DNA of 64,000 bases from Epiperipatus broadwayi (taxonomy: Eukaryota; Onychophora; Udeonychophora; Euonychophora; Peripatidae): assembly GCA_028023455.1 (NCBI GenBank), contig JAQFVV010006203.1, forward strand, positions 9,280,876 to 9,344,875. The letters run 5' to 3'. The notes below the pieces were generated by a model, which was not told the origin of the DNA, ran no database searches, and was given only the letters and a program-made list of their open reading frames with translations. The position numbers and the translations under genes were made by a program. Numbering within the stretch: the first letter of the stretch is position 1; the number at the start of each line of letters is the position of its first letter. Shown here piece after piece: positions 34,891 to 46,582 of the stretch.

Positions 34891-35637
34891 AAGGCAAAAC
34901 TCTCCATACAGTAGGACCACTCAGTGCAAACCAGAGTATTCAATGGATGCAGGAAGGTTTGTGCATAAATCCTTATCTAGTGCCTGCTCATCTAATATCC
35001 AGTGAAGAGCCTTGGATCTGAGAGAACTGTAGCTAGATCTTAGTATCTAATGCAACCCTCCTGCAGCCACCTTTAAAATGGAAACACAATAACGTTTTCT
35101 ATTCAAAACACATCAGCTTATACAGTCATATAGATCTATACTCAGTTTATCATTCATTCTTTTTTGGTATCTTTGGTTCATTCATAACCATAATTACCAT
35201 AATCCTATTGGGTAGGATTAGTAGTAAACCACTAAACATCACATGATCATTATTATTTATGCTTACATGAGCTGTTTACAGATCTGGTTTAATACCAATT
35301 CTGCCCAATAAGATTATGGTGACTATGGTTATTAAAGAACCAAAAAATACCAAAAATATGGATGCTGAACTGAATTCAGATATATATGACTGTTTCAATT
35401 TGAATTCGAAGCTTTATAGTTAGGTAAAAAGCTAAAAAATAACTGTTGGAGGACTGCATTAGATCCTAAGATCTAGCTGCAGTTCTCTCAGATCCAAGAC
35501 TCCTCAATGATAAACGACCCATGCTAAAAACTAGTCTGGGGATATTGGATGAGTAGACACTTATGCACAAACCTTACTGCTTCCATTGATTATTCTCGCT
35601 TGCACTGAGTGGCGCTACTATATGGAAAGTTTTGCCT
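34891..35637. repeat. fold-back element, family E copy 2 (larger)
   Basis: Outer arms 34891-34999 and 35540-35637 match family E ends. Inner blocks (35009-35072 with 35420-35510; 35165-35215 with 35300-35360) also pair, so the whole 750 bp is one imperfect palindrome. Interior blocks are shared with copy 1 (GATCCAAG.CTCCTCA). Confidence 0.7.
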
Positions 35638-36627
35638 CTGTAAATTGCTTGCCTCTGTAAATTGCTTGTGAAAAGAATTCATTAAAGTTTAAATATTTGC
35701 ATCAAGGAAGTAGTAAGACAGTAAATTATTAATCACTTTGATCTAGACACAGTACCTTGTTAACTAATTTTAATTTGCTTTCAGGCAAAAACATTTAATA
35801 TATGTTTAATTGCAAATTCCTTTGTGATAAAAATGGAAAATGTAGACAGCTTTTGTCCTCATTCAACAATAAAGTATTTATGTATCAAAAGTTTGTAGTT
35901 TTAGGGTGGCAATAAAAGTCTAAAAAAAAAATGTTTGATGTAAGAATTTGTAATTACAAAAGATAATCGGATGTAAAAGTTTATAATAAAAAAAATAGAA
36001 TTATTTAAATATTGACATTTTTCTGTGTCTGTTTTAGTGGAGAAATAGAACAAAAAATATTGATGCGTTTGAGTTGTGATATTATCACATTTAAGAATAA
36101 ATTAGACAGCAAAAAGTATTTGATTAGATTACAACTGAGTTTTTAAAGTATATAGTTATAGCGAAGTTGTTTCATTTTAGTTATATTTTGAGACAATCCA
36201 ATCACCAGAAAAAGTATATAATATTTAAAAAAGATTTTTAAACAAAAAATGATCATTAAGAAAGTGGATGGAGTCAATTATTATAATAACATTGGGTGTA
36301 ACATTCACACATCTAACAATTCAATAAAAAGGTGGATTCTGAAGAAATGCCATTTGTATGTTTCATTGGAAATAACAATGCGAATAGTTTATAAATTTTG
36401 TTTTTGTTCGAATTGTTGGCAAAATGCAAAATTCTGAAAAGAAAAAAAAAAAAAGTAATTAAAATCTTAATATCAGATATCTATTATATAATACAACATA
36501 TTATCAATTATTAGTTATATCAAATAAAGTATTAAATTATAGCCAGTTTATACAATATCTATCATTAGCAGGCAAGAGCTTAATATTTTTTTAATAAACT
36601 TAATAATAAGTATAATATATAACGGAT
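35638..36627. other. AT-rich, nothing recognised
   Basis: A 9-bp-scale duplication (TTGCCTCTGTAAATTGC twice at about 35632-35665). The small open stretch at 36249-36437 is not convincing. Confidence 0.4.
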
Positions 36628-36853
36628 TCGAACTCAGACTTTCACACGACCCTCAACTCTGCATGCCATCTCATATTGCTAATCCACCTCAATGTGGGCT
36701 TTGAACGTTCCATCATTAGATTTCAATGAAATGGATGGCTGAAGAGTTGTGAGTTGGAGTAGTTTGAAACCTGTCCATTAAAGTATGAGGATTGGCTATC
36801 TTAATATTAAGCTGAACACTGATTGTATATATGTGTAGAGATAGTAATCTGGG

Positions 36854-36895
36854 CCAACTGATGATTGCTGGTTTAGCATGAAATACGTATATTGG
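36854..36895 (+). ncRNA. hammerhead ribozyme-like motif, copy 3
   Basis: CCAA, CTGATGA, T, stem II TGCT/AGCA, T, GAAA, stem III ATA-CG-TAT, A, TTGG. Identical to copy 1; the best-preserved pair in the window. Confidence 0.65.
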
Positions 36896-36939
36896 TGATT
36901 ATTTATCTTTTCAATGTGTGTGTGATCAGGTGGATCAGC

Positions 36940-36996
36940 AATATGAGATGGCATGCAGAGTTGAGGATTGTGTGAAAGTCTGAGTTCGAATCCCTT
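36940..36996 (+). promoter_or_regulatory. tRNA-like head with Pol III B box
   Basis: The B box AGTTCGAATCC differs from the consensus GGTTCGANNCC at one position, about 30 bases after an A-box-like segment. Across copies the A-box region reads close to TAG.NTAGAGAGTGGTGGG. Likely derived from a tRNA gene; transcription is inferred. Confidence 0.55.
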
Positions 36997-37040
36997 ATGT
37001 ATTACATTATATATGTGCAGGTGTGTGTAAGCCTGCACAG

Positions 37041-37431
37041 TGTATTAAATAATAATTATAGTAAATATATTAAGAGTTTTCAATACTGATATTATATAAA
37101 AGAAATTTTAAAAAAGTGTTGCTATATTTTACATTTTAAACCTAATATTATTATATAATAAAATGCTATATAACAGAATAACAATAATTAACTGATTTTA
37201 ATTCTCTTAAAAATGATTAATGTATTACATAAATATAAAGGAATTACAATAAATTACTGTAAGCATGCAAGATTATTTTAGTCAGTTTACTATAAGTTAT
37301 TAAATAATTATTTGGATTTTACATAAATTTAATAATTGAATCTTTTCATTGGATTGGATTTAGATTCTATTAGATATGAAAGATTATATATAGTTTCCCA
37401 GTATCCAAGACTTACCACTCACAACTAATTT
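37041..37431. other. AT-rich, nothing recognised
   Basis: No feature. Confidence 0.4.
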
Positions 37432-37542
37432 GAAGCGTTATTAGCCGAGAGGTCATCGCAACCGCCTTGCAAGCAAGTAGTTGGATGCAGACAGTTGTGG
37501 ATTCGCGTCCTAGCCGATGCTATGGCATATGAAGAAAAAAAA
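37432..37542 (+). mobile_element. tRNA-derived SINE, copy 2
   Basis: Plus-strand copy of the family at 12145: TAGCCGAGAGGTCATCGCAA (A-box region), CCGCCTTGCAAG, B box GGATTCGCGTCC (37499-37510), GCCGATGCTATGGCAT and an A-tail. More diverged; no clear target duplication. Confidence 0.8.
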
Positions 37543-37544
37543 AT

Positions 37545-38226
37545 CAACAATATTCTTTGCATAGTTATTTTTAACTTACTTTCAAGAGAACAGTTTAATA
37601 TATGCAAATTTGTATTTGATTTATGATAGAAAATTGAATCATTTATTAGTCAGTCATTTTTTATCTCTAACATTCAGCTAATCGTGTGATTATTTTCTTT
37701 CTTGATTTATTACTGTACTATCAGTTTTCATAACTATAGTAGTTTATTCTTTGTCAACTATTTTTGTTGATATCTTAACATATATATATTTTAAAATTTA
37801 ATTGTATCTTATGTGAGTGTATACACTGTGTATTTCAGTGAAAGGTGATGTCTCTGAATCAAAGCATATGCTAAGTAATAATATAGTTTAGCTATTTGCT
37901 ATAACATTTTAAAGGTATATGTGGATTGTAAGTTATGAAATGTGTTTCATACTTTTGTGGTTCATCTTCAATACTCTCTCTGCCATTATAACATTTTGCC
38001 AATCATTTGTAAATCATCTTATGATTGATGGCTTCACTGCCATACATAATTTGAATTGTCAAATGTTCAGTAGCAATTTTTCCCAATTTAAAACAAAATA
38101 TTATGTTAGCGTGTTGTTCCATCATGGGTTAAAATACAACACACACTATTTTATGTCATAACTTATAATATGGATATGCTATTATCATAAAACTTTTATG
38201 GTGAATAGATAAATTATATCAATGTG

Positions 38227-38271
<45 letters not shown>

Positions 38272-38761
38272 TTCAAAAATGTATTGTACATATTTGGAAA
38301 GAGAACTAGTCATTAGTGAACTTTGCACATGTAGATACTGTGTGATATTAAACATATTGCTATTATCCACTAAATTCAGGAATCCACAAAAAATCTTGGA
38401 ACCAAATGTAATAAACGCAAGATAATTTACTGTTTTAAAATTATTATAAAATCTGCAATAAATGCTACTTTAATAAAATCACTTAAGATAATTAATTGAT
38501 CAATTGATGATAGAAAAGGCTTAGATTTCTCCAAAATTACATTCTATGATTTAACATTCATGTGAGAAATCAATGGTTTTGCAATGTCTGTGCAGCAGTA
38601 AATATTTTTCTGGAGAAGTTCATGATGTTTTTTCTGGAACACACTGAAATAATGTCTACAGTGATTTATTCTATTGTAGTTTTTGTGATTTTTTAAATAT
38701 AATTTTATAATATTTTAAAATATCTATCACTTATTCTCATTAAGAATTGATTTCTTTTCTT
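37545..38761. other. AT-rich with an (AT)n microsatellite at 38229-38268
   Basis: About 20 AT dinucleotides produce artificial open frames on both strands. The 80-codon open stretch at 37919-38161 looks like chance. Confidence 0.45.
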
Positions 38762-38862
38762 TCATGTATCAAAGCATCGGCCGGGAAGTGAACCCGCAAA
38801 CCCGGGACAACTGCTTGTAAGGAAACAGTCCTGACCACTCAACCACCAACACTTGACAAGAA
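38762..38862 (-). mobile_element. tRNA-derived SINE, copy 3
   Basis: Minus-strand copy of the same family (plus-strand AAAGCATCGGCCGGGAAGTG, AACCCGCAAACCCGGGAC). The B box is worn. The T-rich stretch TTTCTTTTCTTT on its left is the A-tail. AAGAATT at 38742 and 38858 may be a short target duplication. Confidence 0.75.
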
Positions 38863-39445
38863 TTTCTATTAGATTTTGTTTTCTTTTTATTAATAAATGC
38901 AATTATCAGTTTAGAAACTCAATTTTGAAATATTAAACAGTTTTAAGTTTTGGGTACCAATACACTATCTTATTAGACAACAACATTAAATCACATAACA
39001 AAATAATACATATTATTTCAGACAATACTGTTAAAAGGAACTATTCCAGTATTAAATGGGCAGTTTTCCTCTTTGCTAATCTAGCATCCCATTTGTTGTA
39101 AATTTTAATAATCAGTGATTATCAGATAGTAATGTAATTTATTAATCTCATCTTCAATCTAGTATCTGGCTTTTGCTTTTATCAATGAGGATTTGGAATT
39201 CAAAGTTGAAATCACAGAAGTTAACCAGTCACTTTTAATCTTTATTACTATCAAATCCTAGAAGCCTGAAATTTAAAAAATCCATAAGATTTTGAACTTC
39301 ATAGATGATGATAGGGTAAAAGAGAAAAAAAGCATGTATATGTTGTAATAAACTGAAATGAGGATCTTTGATTATCAAAATAAAAAAAACCCATTTACAC
39401 CATACATACATTTCTAGAGTAGAAAAATCTCTCCAAGTAGGAAAC
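38863..39445. other. AT-rich, nothing recognised
   Basis: The minus-strand 70-codon open stretch (39447-39235) overlaps the LINE relic that follows and is not supported. Confidence 0.35.
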
Positions 39446-39660
39446 ATTCTAAAATTACTTCAACTAAATATCGAGGGTATACCAAAATAGAAAGTGGACA
39501 TTTTCTACAAACTATCAGAGTGACAAAAAATTAATGTAATTGCACTGCAGCAAATATTTCATTCCTCTACTAATGCTTACTTTAAAAGCTCTAGTTTGAA
39601 AAGTAGTTACAAAAAGCATTCAAATTATTATTTAGTAATTTTTTTTCTACTCCATTAAAG
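39446..39660 (+). pseudogene. LINE endonuclease N-terminal relic
   Basis: Reading through two stops, the plus strand gives ILKLLQLNIEGIP, then VDIFYKLSE and QKINVIALQQ. This matches the start of APE-type LINE endonucleases (L-Q-x-N-I-x-G-I ... L ... I-A-L-Q-E-T) with the catalytic Asn present and Glu changed to Gln. The downstream 39.7-41.1 kb may contain more of it, but I cannot recognise further motifs. Confidence 0.5.
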
Positions 39661-41675
39661 AGAGTTTAAGTAATATAGCAATCATCTTCAGAAGAATTTT
39701 TATATAACCAATATTTAGAAATTTCCAATATAAACTAGCTCTATTCTCCTTCAAGATCTTTCTACATCTTTTGTATTAACACATAGCTTCTTCTATTAAT
39801 TTTTGCAGTTGTGGATATAAGGATAAAATTAATTTTCAAAATGTAGACTGGATGTTTTTTAAAGAATTTCCACAATGCCAAGTAAGAGAGATATTTCACT
39901 CAATTAAACTGAACTCAAGATAGCACAGGATCTATGATATGTTTCAACAAACAATAGTTCATCATTTCCTTTTGAACTTTTAACATTAGATTCTTTTTGG
40001 AAAATCTAATATAAAACAGATATCATAATTTTTAAAATTTATATTTTATAGTTGAAAGTTACCCAATCCTAAGAGAAAATTTTAAAAAAGCAAAAAAGCG
40101 GATTAAAATTAGTATTCTGGATATCATGCAAAAATTACTAATAGAATCCCATTGTATTTTGTTTCAAAAGATTTAATGAATGCATATTAACAATTGTCAA
40201 AGACTTTATATATCAAGGAAACTGACATCAATTCATTCTGAACTTAACCAGGACATATCAAAGAACCAGTAATTATTTAGAACAAGGAAAGTGAAAAGAG
40301 AACCTATGATAAAACAAAATATCATAAGATCTATTTAAATTAATATTTCTTTCTGTTTAAATCTAAAGACAATCTAAGAAACAAATATCTCAGCTGAAAA
40401 CAAACTTATAGGATCGATTTCTCAGATAGGGTAGACAAATTAAAGTAAATATTGTTAAAAAGAATCCCATAGTTCTGTTCTGAGTTTCTCTTTTACAATA
40501 TTTCTCTAATCAAAATATTTTAAAATAAATAAATACAGATGAACTAGAATTGCTCTTAATTATCTTAAAGCATGAAAGCAAATCTGTGGCAGTCTTAAAA
40601 TTTAATAAAATTTAACATTAACCTTTTCTTTCTTATAAATTACCATACAATGTCATTATTATGTATTCATATAAGTTTTTTTTAAAAATAATAATCATAA
40701 TGAATATAATTTTAGTATAGAACAAGAGATTTAAGTCAGAAGGACAGTCTAAATGAAAATTACTCCTTAGTCATGGAAAAATGCTTAAAGTTGTCAGATA
40801 ATAATAAAATATCAACAGCTCACTTATTCAAGAATGACAAGAGATGTTGAATGCTATATAAATAAGCATATTAGAAGATTGCTGTAATGTGTAATATCCA
40901 CATGTTTCTCAAATCAGTGTTTGACAAAACTATAAGTTAGGCAATACCATCTTAGAAGAAGATACTTTTTCTTGAAGCATTATATCTATTTGATTCTTAA
41001 AAATATTCAAACTATTAGTGGCTTATTGCATCCATGCACAACAATAACTGGGCTAGAAGAAAAGTGTAATAGCTGATCACTAACAACAATTCCATACTAG
41101 GAGGGGGTGCATTGATTAGTAGGCTTATTTTGAAGATAAAATATTATTTGTACACAATACAAATAAAGAAAATTTTATATATAAAATGACCAAATGAAAC
41201 ATGTCTATACTTATTAAAAGTAATGTATTTAATGAAAAAATAATTAAAATTTAAATAAGTTGGAAAGTAATTCAGATTCAATCGTGTTAAAAGTACAATA
41301 AGCATGGTATTTCATTATAATTTGTGCTTTTTAATAAATAAAAAAAAGGGTATTATGAATCACAACAATTATTACCATGTAAGATAAACTATAAACAGCA
41401 ATAGCTGTCATGCAAAACCTAGTGTTTTAAATTCAATAAATAATAAAGTTTTGAATAAAAACATATTGCTATCAGTTATATTAAGTAAATAAATTATATT
41501 TACAGCACTTTATGTTGAATGTTTATTTTAATAAACTATTACTCTGTTCCCACAATTTTCTAATACTGTGGCCACAACCCGTGAGCTGTGATTCCTCAGG
41601 TGGTTATGCAAAAATTGTTGCAGGCTACAACATTTAAAAAAAATTATCTTATAGAGAATGAATAACATTGTACAG
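39661..41675. other. no gene recognised; possible LINE decay
   Basis: Plus-strand composition is A-rich as in decayed LINE bodies, but no RT motif was found. Confidence 0.3.
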
Positions 41676-41978
41676 GCTTAAATCTGCATTTATTTATGTA
41701 ATATGTGCGAGATTTGAACTCAGACTTTCACACGACCCATTACTCTCAGTGCCATCTTATATTGCTGACCCATCTGATCATACACATGTTGAAAAGATAA
41801 ATAATCACTAATATATGTATTTTATGCATCTGGACCAACTGATGAGTGCTGATTTAGCATGAAATATGTATAATGGTGATTATTTATCTTTTCAACATGT
41901 GTATGATCAGGTGGGTCAGCAATATAAGATGGCTGAGGGTAGTGGGTTGTGTGAAAGTCTGAGTTCAAATTCCGATTA
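41676..41978 (+). mobile_element. hammerhead/tRNA-head fold-back, locus 3
   Basis: The left arm (41676-41830, minus) runs from the CAGGCTTA end through the head to the sequence just after GAAA. The right arm (41831-41978, plus) carries a complete hammerhead, the TTATCTTTTCAACATGTG linker and the head with GAGTTCAAATTCC. The inversion point falls inside hammerhead stem II, so the left arm lacks CTGATGA. Confidence 0.75.
41835..41876 (+). ncRNA. hammerhead ribozyme-like motif, copy 4
   Basis: CCAA, CTGATGA, stem II GTGCT/AGCAT, GAAA, ATA-TG-TAT, A, ATGG. Core intact; one stem I pair lost (first T of TTGG to A). Confidence 0.6.
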
Positions 41979-42902
41979 TAGAGAATGGTAAGTTTTTTTG
42001 AAAGAATTTAATTTTTTAAAATAGATAAAAATCACATGAAAATAAATTGTGTATGTATCACAACCTTTTTTTTTTTTCAAAGTATACATTTTGTTTAAAA
42101 ATTTTCATTTCAAATCATACTTGCTTAATAATAAAATATTAGAAAATATACATTTATATATTAATTAAAACTGCTGTTGTTTTATTATGAATATCCTTAC
42201 ATAAACATATGTATAATTTAGGCAAGGTAAAAACAAATAATGGGGCACATCAAATTTTCATCCAAGAAAGGGAAACATAAGTGTAAAAAGGTTGAGTATC
42301 ATTTTCAAGTATTTTATCAAGCAACTATAAGTGTAAATGAGAATGTTTTTGATCTTGGAATAAACTTAGAACTTTATTGGTGAAATTAAGAAGGATCTTT
42401 TAAGTCGATCAAGCCTCATTAAAAATTCAGATCAAGTGTATGACTATATTGTTATTTAAAAACAAAATACAATATGTAAAATAAAAAGGGCTTCCAAAAT
42501 GAATTAGGATTCTGTTTGAAAAAACAAATTCCTTAAAAACATCTACATTTTTTAAAACACGAAATATTAGTCTTGGAACATAATGTAACTTATCAAAAAA
42601 TAAATTTAGATATTTAGAAACTATATTTTTGAAAAGCTACTTATCACTACATGAAGAGATCTTGTAAATATATCTTAAGAAAATTTTATAACACTAACAT
42701 ATTGTTCAGATGAACAGTAGGATTTTTACTGAAGAAAATACTATCAACAAATTTATATTATTTAATTCCATATTCAGAAGTTTATTGGTACTAGAAAAAC
42801 CATTAGAACATTCAAATTCATTTCTTTGCTGTGGATACCACAATATCCTCTATTCCTCATAGTGTAATTTTCTTAAGGTCTTGCAATGTTTAAGCACTCA
42901 AG
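41979..42902. other. AT-rich, nothing recognised
   Basis: No feature. Confidence 0.4.
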
Positions 42903-43165
42903 TGAAAAATGGAGTATTTAATATTCTATTCAGTTAAACTGTATAAACTTTTTAATTTATGTCATTCAAATGAGAATTGATTGTGGAACTTTTATTTCTA
43001 CAAGTCATTTACTTTACCCTTCCATTAAACTGCATTGTAGTGGAAAATGAAGCATTTAGAATTCTATTCAGCTAAATTGTGAGACTTTTCTATTTATATT
43101 ACTCAAATAAGAATTAGTTGTGAAACTTTTATGTCTTCAAGTCATCTACTTTATCCTTTCACTAA
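42903..43165. repeat. diverged ~135-bp tandem duplication
   Basis: GAAAAATGGAGTATTTAATATT (42903; first 20 shown elsewhere) and GAAAATGAAGCATTTAGAA (43039) begin two units sharing TTCTATTCAG, GAGAATTGA/AAGAATTAG and CATTAAACTGCA/CACTAAACTGCA. Confidence 0.65.
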
Positions 43166-43379
43166 ACTGCAGTGATAAAATATTTAAAATTAAATTAGTT
43201 TTTAATAGGTAATAAAAGAGACATAATAAACCAAGATATATTTTCACTATCTATCTTTTTTAGATGATCAATAAGAAAGTTCTTTAAAGAATAAAAAAAT
43301 TCCTGATGCAAAAAATGAAGTTCCAAAGAAGTATCTTTTTCCAATCCCAGCACTAAAGTCAACTGCATTTAATTTTATC

Positions 43380-44640
43380 TTTTTTTGTGTAGTGTTAGTA
43401 AGAGGTTCTACAATACTTTCTCTTTCCTTCTTTTTTTATATAACATTGTGCCGGTCGGATTTGTATGTTCACGTAACAAGATCTACATCTAGGCAAAAGT
43501 ACCTCAAATCCAATCATGCACAAGATACACAGGTCAGGAACACTCATGAACTCTGCCCTATTTGCCTATTTCCCAGATCTATAACATTATGAGCAACAAT
43601 CCTGATGACATCGACTTAATTTACTTCTCACCGCCGGCATCGGTCATCGGAGACACAAAAAGACTCTAGGCTAACTTTATATGATAGACTAACTTAATAA
43701 CAAGCTATATTTTATGAGCAATGAAGGCTCGTGACCTAGCATATTAATTATGTATGGAGCGGAGATCATCTAGTCATATTGAGCATAAGTAATAACTTAA
43801 TATATTAACTTAACTAAAAGAAAGCAATGGTTCGAGTTTGATATATATATATATTTAAGATTTATTAATAACAAAATTATGTCAGGTTATTTACCTGACA
43901 TGAGCCTCATAAGTATTATATATATGTGTTTGATTCATATTTAACGATAACATAAGATTTGCGGCTATGCCAATAATATATATGTGTGACTTAATGAATT
44001 AGCGCTATTGGAATACATTACTGGAATACTATTACACCGCCAGAGATGAAAAGAGCATTTACTTGATTTAAAAAGATAATAATTTTACAAGCAGGTATTA
44101 CATTTGGTTATATTCAATATGATTATTAATTGGAGTTATTGATAATTAATGAGTGGGGTGGGTAATGAATAATTATATAAACGATACTAAATCTATTGCA
44201 TTAATACGTATATTATACTAATGGAAATATGTCTGTTTAAAGAAATCATCTCATTACGGCTTATGGCTATTTCTGGGTGACTAGTAAGACACTGAAAAGC
44301 AGTGCATGCATGGCAGCTGATTGGGTTGGTCCAATTATGGATCCTGGAGTGTGCTTCATGAATTTTAATAACGAAGTGGACCGATTTCCTCTACAATGTA
44401 GGCAGGGTCGGTATTGAGATGAACGAAGGACGGTCGGCTATGTCCTTATCGGGCTGGATTTTCCAGAGCGATCCCCATATAAAGCATGCACATAAGGCCA
44501 AGGATGTCCCCAGGGTGGTTTTACAGCCTGGTTTAAGGACACTGAGAACGACGATGGGGCTCGACTGAGCGAATACCTCCATGTGAGAAAGAAGCACGAA
44601 CATATATATATAAATGAAATGGCCTTTATGCACATAACGC
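43380..44640. other. unrecognised region of higher complexity
   Basis: Less AT-rich than the surroundings. Open stretches: 43392-43592 (+, begins with a hydrophobic stretch, ends HELCPICLFPRSITL) and 44633-44391 (-, 80 codons with a hydrophobic N-terminal half). Neither is recognised and no repeat partner lies in the window. Could be a decayed LTR or a unique host region. A perfect hairpin GTCAGGT-TATTT-ACCTGAC lies at 43880-43900. Confidence 0.3.
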
Positions 44641-45000
44641 TTAATAATATAATATAAATATAATTCTAAAGATTAAAGATTATCAAAACAGATTTATTGC
44701 CCATAAATTATGAAATATTCAGCGTAATGATAAGGCTTCATTAAGCAAACATGGATAATAATTATACTTAAATATAAAACTAAGATCTTAAGATCCCCCT
44801 CCCCCTTACATTATGTTACTTAATATTATTCATTACTTCCCACACATTTAATAAATCTCAATTTTGGTTAATCAATGCTCTTGTGAAAATATATAAATTA
44901 TTACAAAATAAGTGGGAGGTGGTAATAGCTAAGATGGGTTTTACATATATAATATAATTTAAGAATAAAAGATAGCATGTTATTTAGGAAGGAAAATGTG

Positions 45001-45026
45001 AAAAACAGATGTCAATCTGTTTTTTT
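45001..45026. repeat. hairpin followed by T-run
   Basis: AAAAACAGAT-GTCA-ATCTGTTTTTTT. Terminator-like in shape, but with no gene before it. Confidence 0.4.
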
Positions 45027-45060
45027 ACAGTAAACATAAAAATATAATTAGTTTATTTAT

Positions 45061-45178
45061 CTAAAATCGCGAGCACCTGGGCAAGTCAAATAAGACTTGT
45101 TTTGATCAAATTATAAGTTATTTACCCGGTAAATGATGGGTGGGGAAACGAAAATGAATTATATGCTTGCGATTTTAG
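45061..45178. mobile_element. possible 118-bp MITE with 14-bp TIRs
   Basis: CTAAAATCGCGAGC at the left and the complement of CTAAAATCGCAAGC at the right (13 of 14). No target duplication evident. Confidence 0.4.
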
Positions 45179-46341
45179 AATATCATTGGCATCTCTTTTA
45201 AAATATAAATACATAAATCTAAATGAAATTTATTTGACGCTTGAAAATAAAAGAAAAGGAAAAACATTTTGTAGGAGGCTTAATATAGATTAGTTATATA
45301 GAGTTATAAGAATACATATTTCGAAGACATTTAAAATAGATGATTAAAATATCAATATTACAGAGAAGGCAGGATTTAATAATTATAAAGTTCTTTTACC
45401 TTGCTTATTTGGAAGAACGATTTCATTAGGAGTCAGTCCATCGGTATTGTTTCACTAGATCTAGGGTAGCATTATTATTTGAGAATTAGCATTTCATTTT
45501 CACTGGAAAAATACGTAAAGTTCATTAGTACGGGATGCAGAGCTTCATTCATGGGAACAGCATATTTAGAACGGAGGGAAAAGGCAAAATTTCCCCTACT
45601 CACAACACATTGAGTGAGAATCAAAACTGGTGTGGAATATGTATAGCAACATAGTTATTTAATGGTCTCCCTCCTTTGTGGATTCAAATCCAGCAGTATA
45701 TATACTTTTATTTTGAAGCTGTAACTTAGCAACTATTGCTGGACCTGAGGCGGTTTAAGCACTTAAGTTTCATCTGGAATAGTTTGACCGGATACTCTTA
45801 TCTAGTAAGATGTTTGAAACAATGCAAGTTTGTTATCAGTTTCTCGAACAATTGTTTTAAAATATATCTTATGATTTTAAAACAAGCTAGCATGGACAAT
45901 TTCCACTAAAGGGTTTATTTTATTATTACCAATTCGTAATCTTTTACTTTTATCTAAGGGATCTTCCGGGTAATTGTTTTTCGAGAGACTTTTTAACAAG
46001 ATTGCATCATTTCTGGCTACAAAATTATATATGAAAAAAATAATGTTTCATATACGATATCTTATATATAATATAACTTAATTAATTTATTCACAATCTC
46101 CTATACTGAAATATATAGATATTTATTATTTACGCCCGCATACACATGAGATTATTAAATAAAATATTTTTAAATTAAAATACATGTGTTTACATGATTT
46201 ATGTTATAATACTAACCAAAAGAAATATATATATTATTAGCTATGTATATACGTACGTAAAGGTGAGTTTGAATACAGTTAGATGGTAGGAGATTGGATG
46301 TGGGCTGTGAAGCAGGATCTGAGCATCAGATCATCTGCTTC
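45179..46341. other. no gene; possible tRNA-SINE trace at 45640-45695
   Basis: GTGGATTCAAATCC (about 45678) resembles a worn B box, with TAGCAACATAGTTATTTAA upstream. Otherwise unrecognised. Confidence 0.3.
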
Positions 46342-46402
46342 AACATATAATAACATTTCACTCTTCTTACACTTTAAAGCAAAATATATTTATTTATTCT
46401 TT

Positions 46403-46435
46403 ACAGTTTCAACTGTTCCTAGCAGTCTTCATCAG
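46403..46435 (-). ncRNA. PLE-type hammerhead motif (relic C, left)
   Basis: Minus strand: CTGATGA, extra A, stem II GACTG/CAGTT, GAAAC, TGTA. Core intact with the same extra A seen in the other PLE motifs. Confidence 0.6.
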
Positions 46436-46484
46436 ATCTACAAAATTTATGGTTGTATTGATATAATTATTACATTTTGTAGAT

Positions 46485-46517
46485 CTGATAAAGACTGCTA
46501 GGAACCGTCAAAACTGT
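46485..46517 (+). ncRNA. PLE-type hammerhead motif, worn (relic C, right)
   Basis: CTGATAA in place of CTGATGA and CAAAAC in place of GAAAC. Probably inactive. Confidence 0.5.
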
Positions 46518-46582
46518 AAAGAATAAATAAATATATTTTGCTTTAAAGTGTAAGAAGAGTGAAATGTTGTTATTATATGTTA

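Larger units (their letters stand above)
36628..37040 (+). mobile_element. hammerhead/tRNA-head fold-back, locus 2
   Basis: The tRNA-like head lies inverted at the left edge (36630-36692) and direct at the right (36930-36996). Between are the body (GTCCATTAAAGTATGAGG at about 36773) and an intact hammerhead core (36854-36895). The head contains TGGCATGCAGAGTTGAGG (A-box-like) and GAGTTCGAATCCC (B box, 36982-36994). The right end is TTATGTATTACATTATATAT and TAAGCCTG. Confidence 0.75.
46342..46582. mobile_element. PLE-like fold-back relic C with hammerhead motifs
   Basis: Arms 46342-46440 and 46475-46582 are reverse complements around a ~35-base centre. Each arm carries a PLE-type hammerhead motif pointing outward. 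The layout equals head-to-head PLE terminal repeats with no coding DNA between them. An open stretch at 46283-46501 is incidental. Confidence 0.7.

Noticed and set aside
38185-38425. Open frames with Ile-Tyr repeats on both strands
   Set aside because: Produced by the (AT)n microsatellite.
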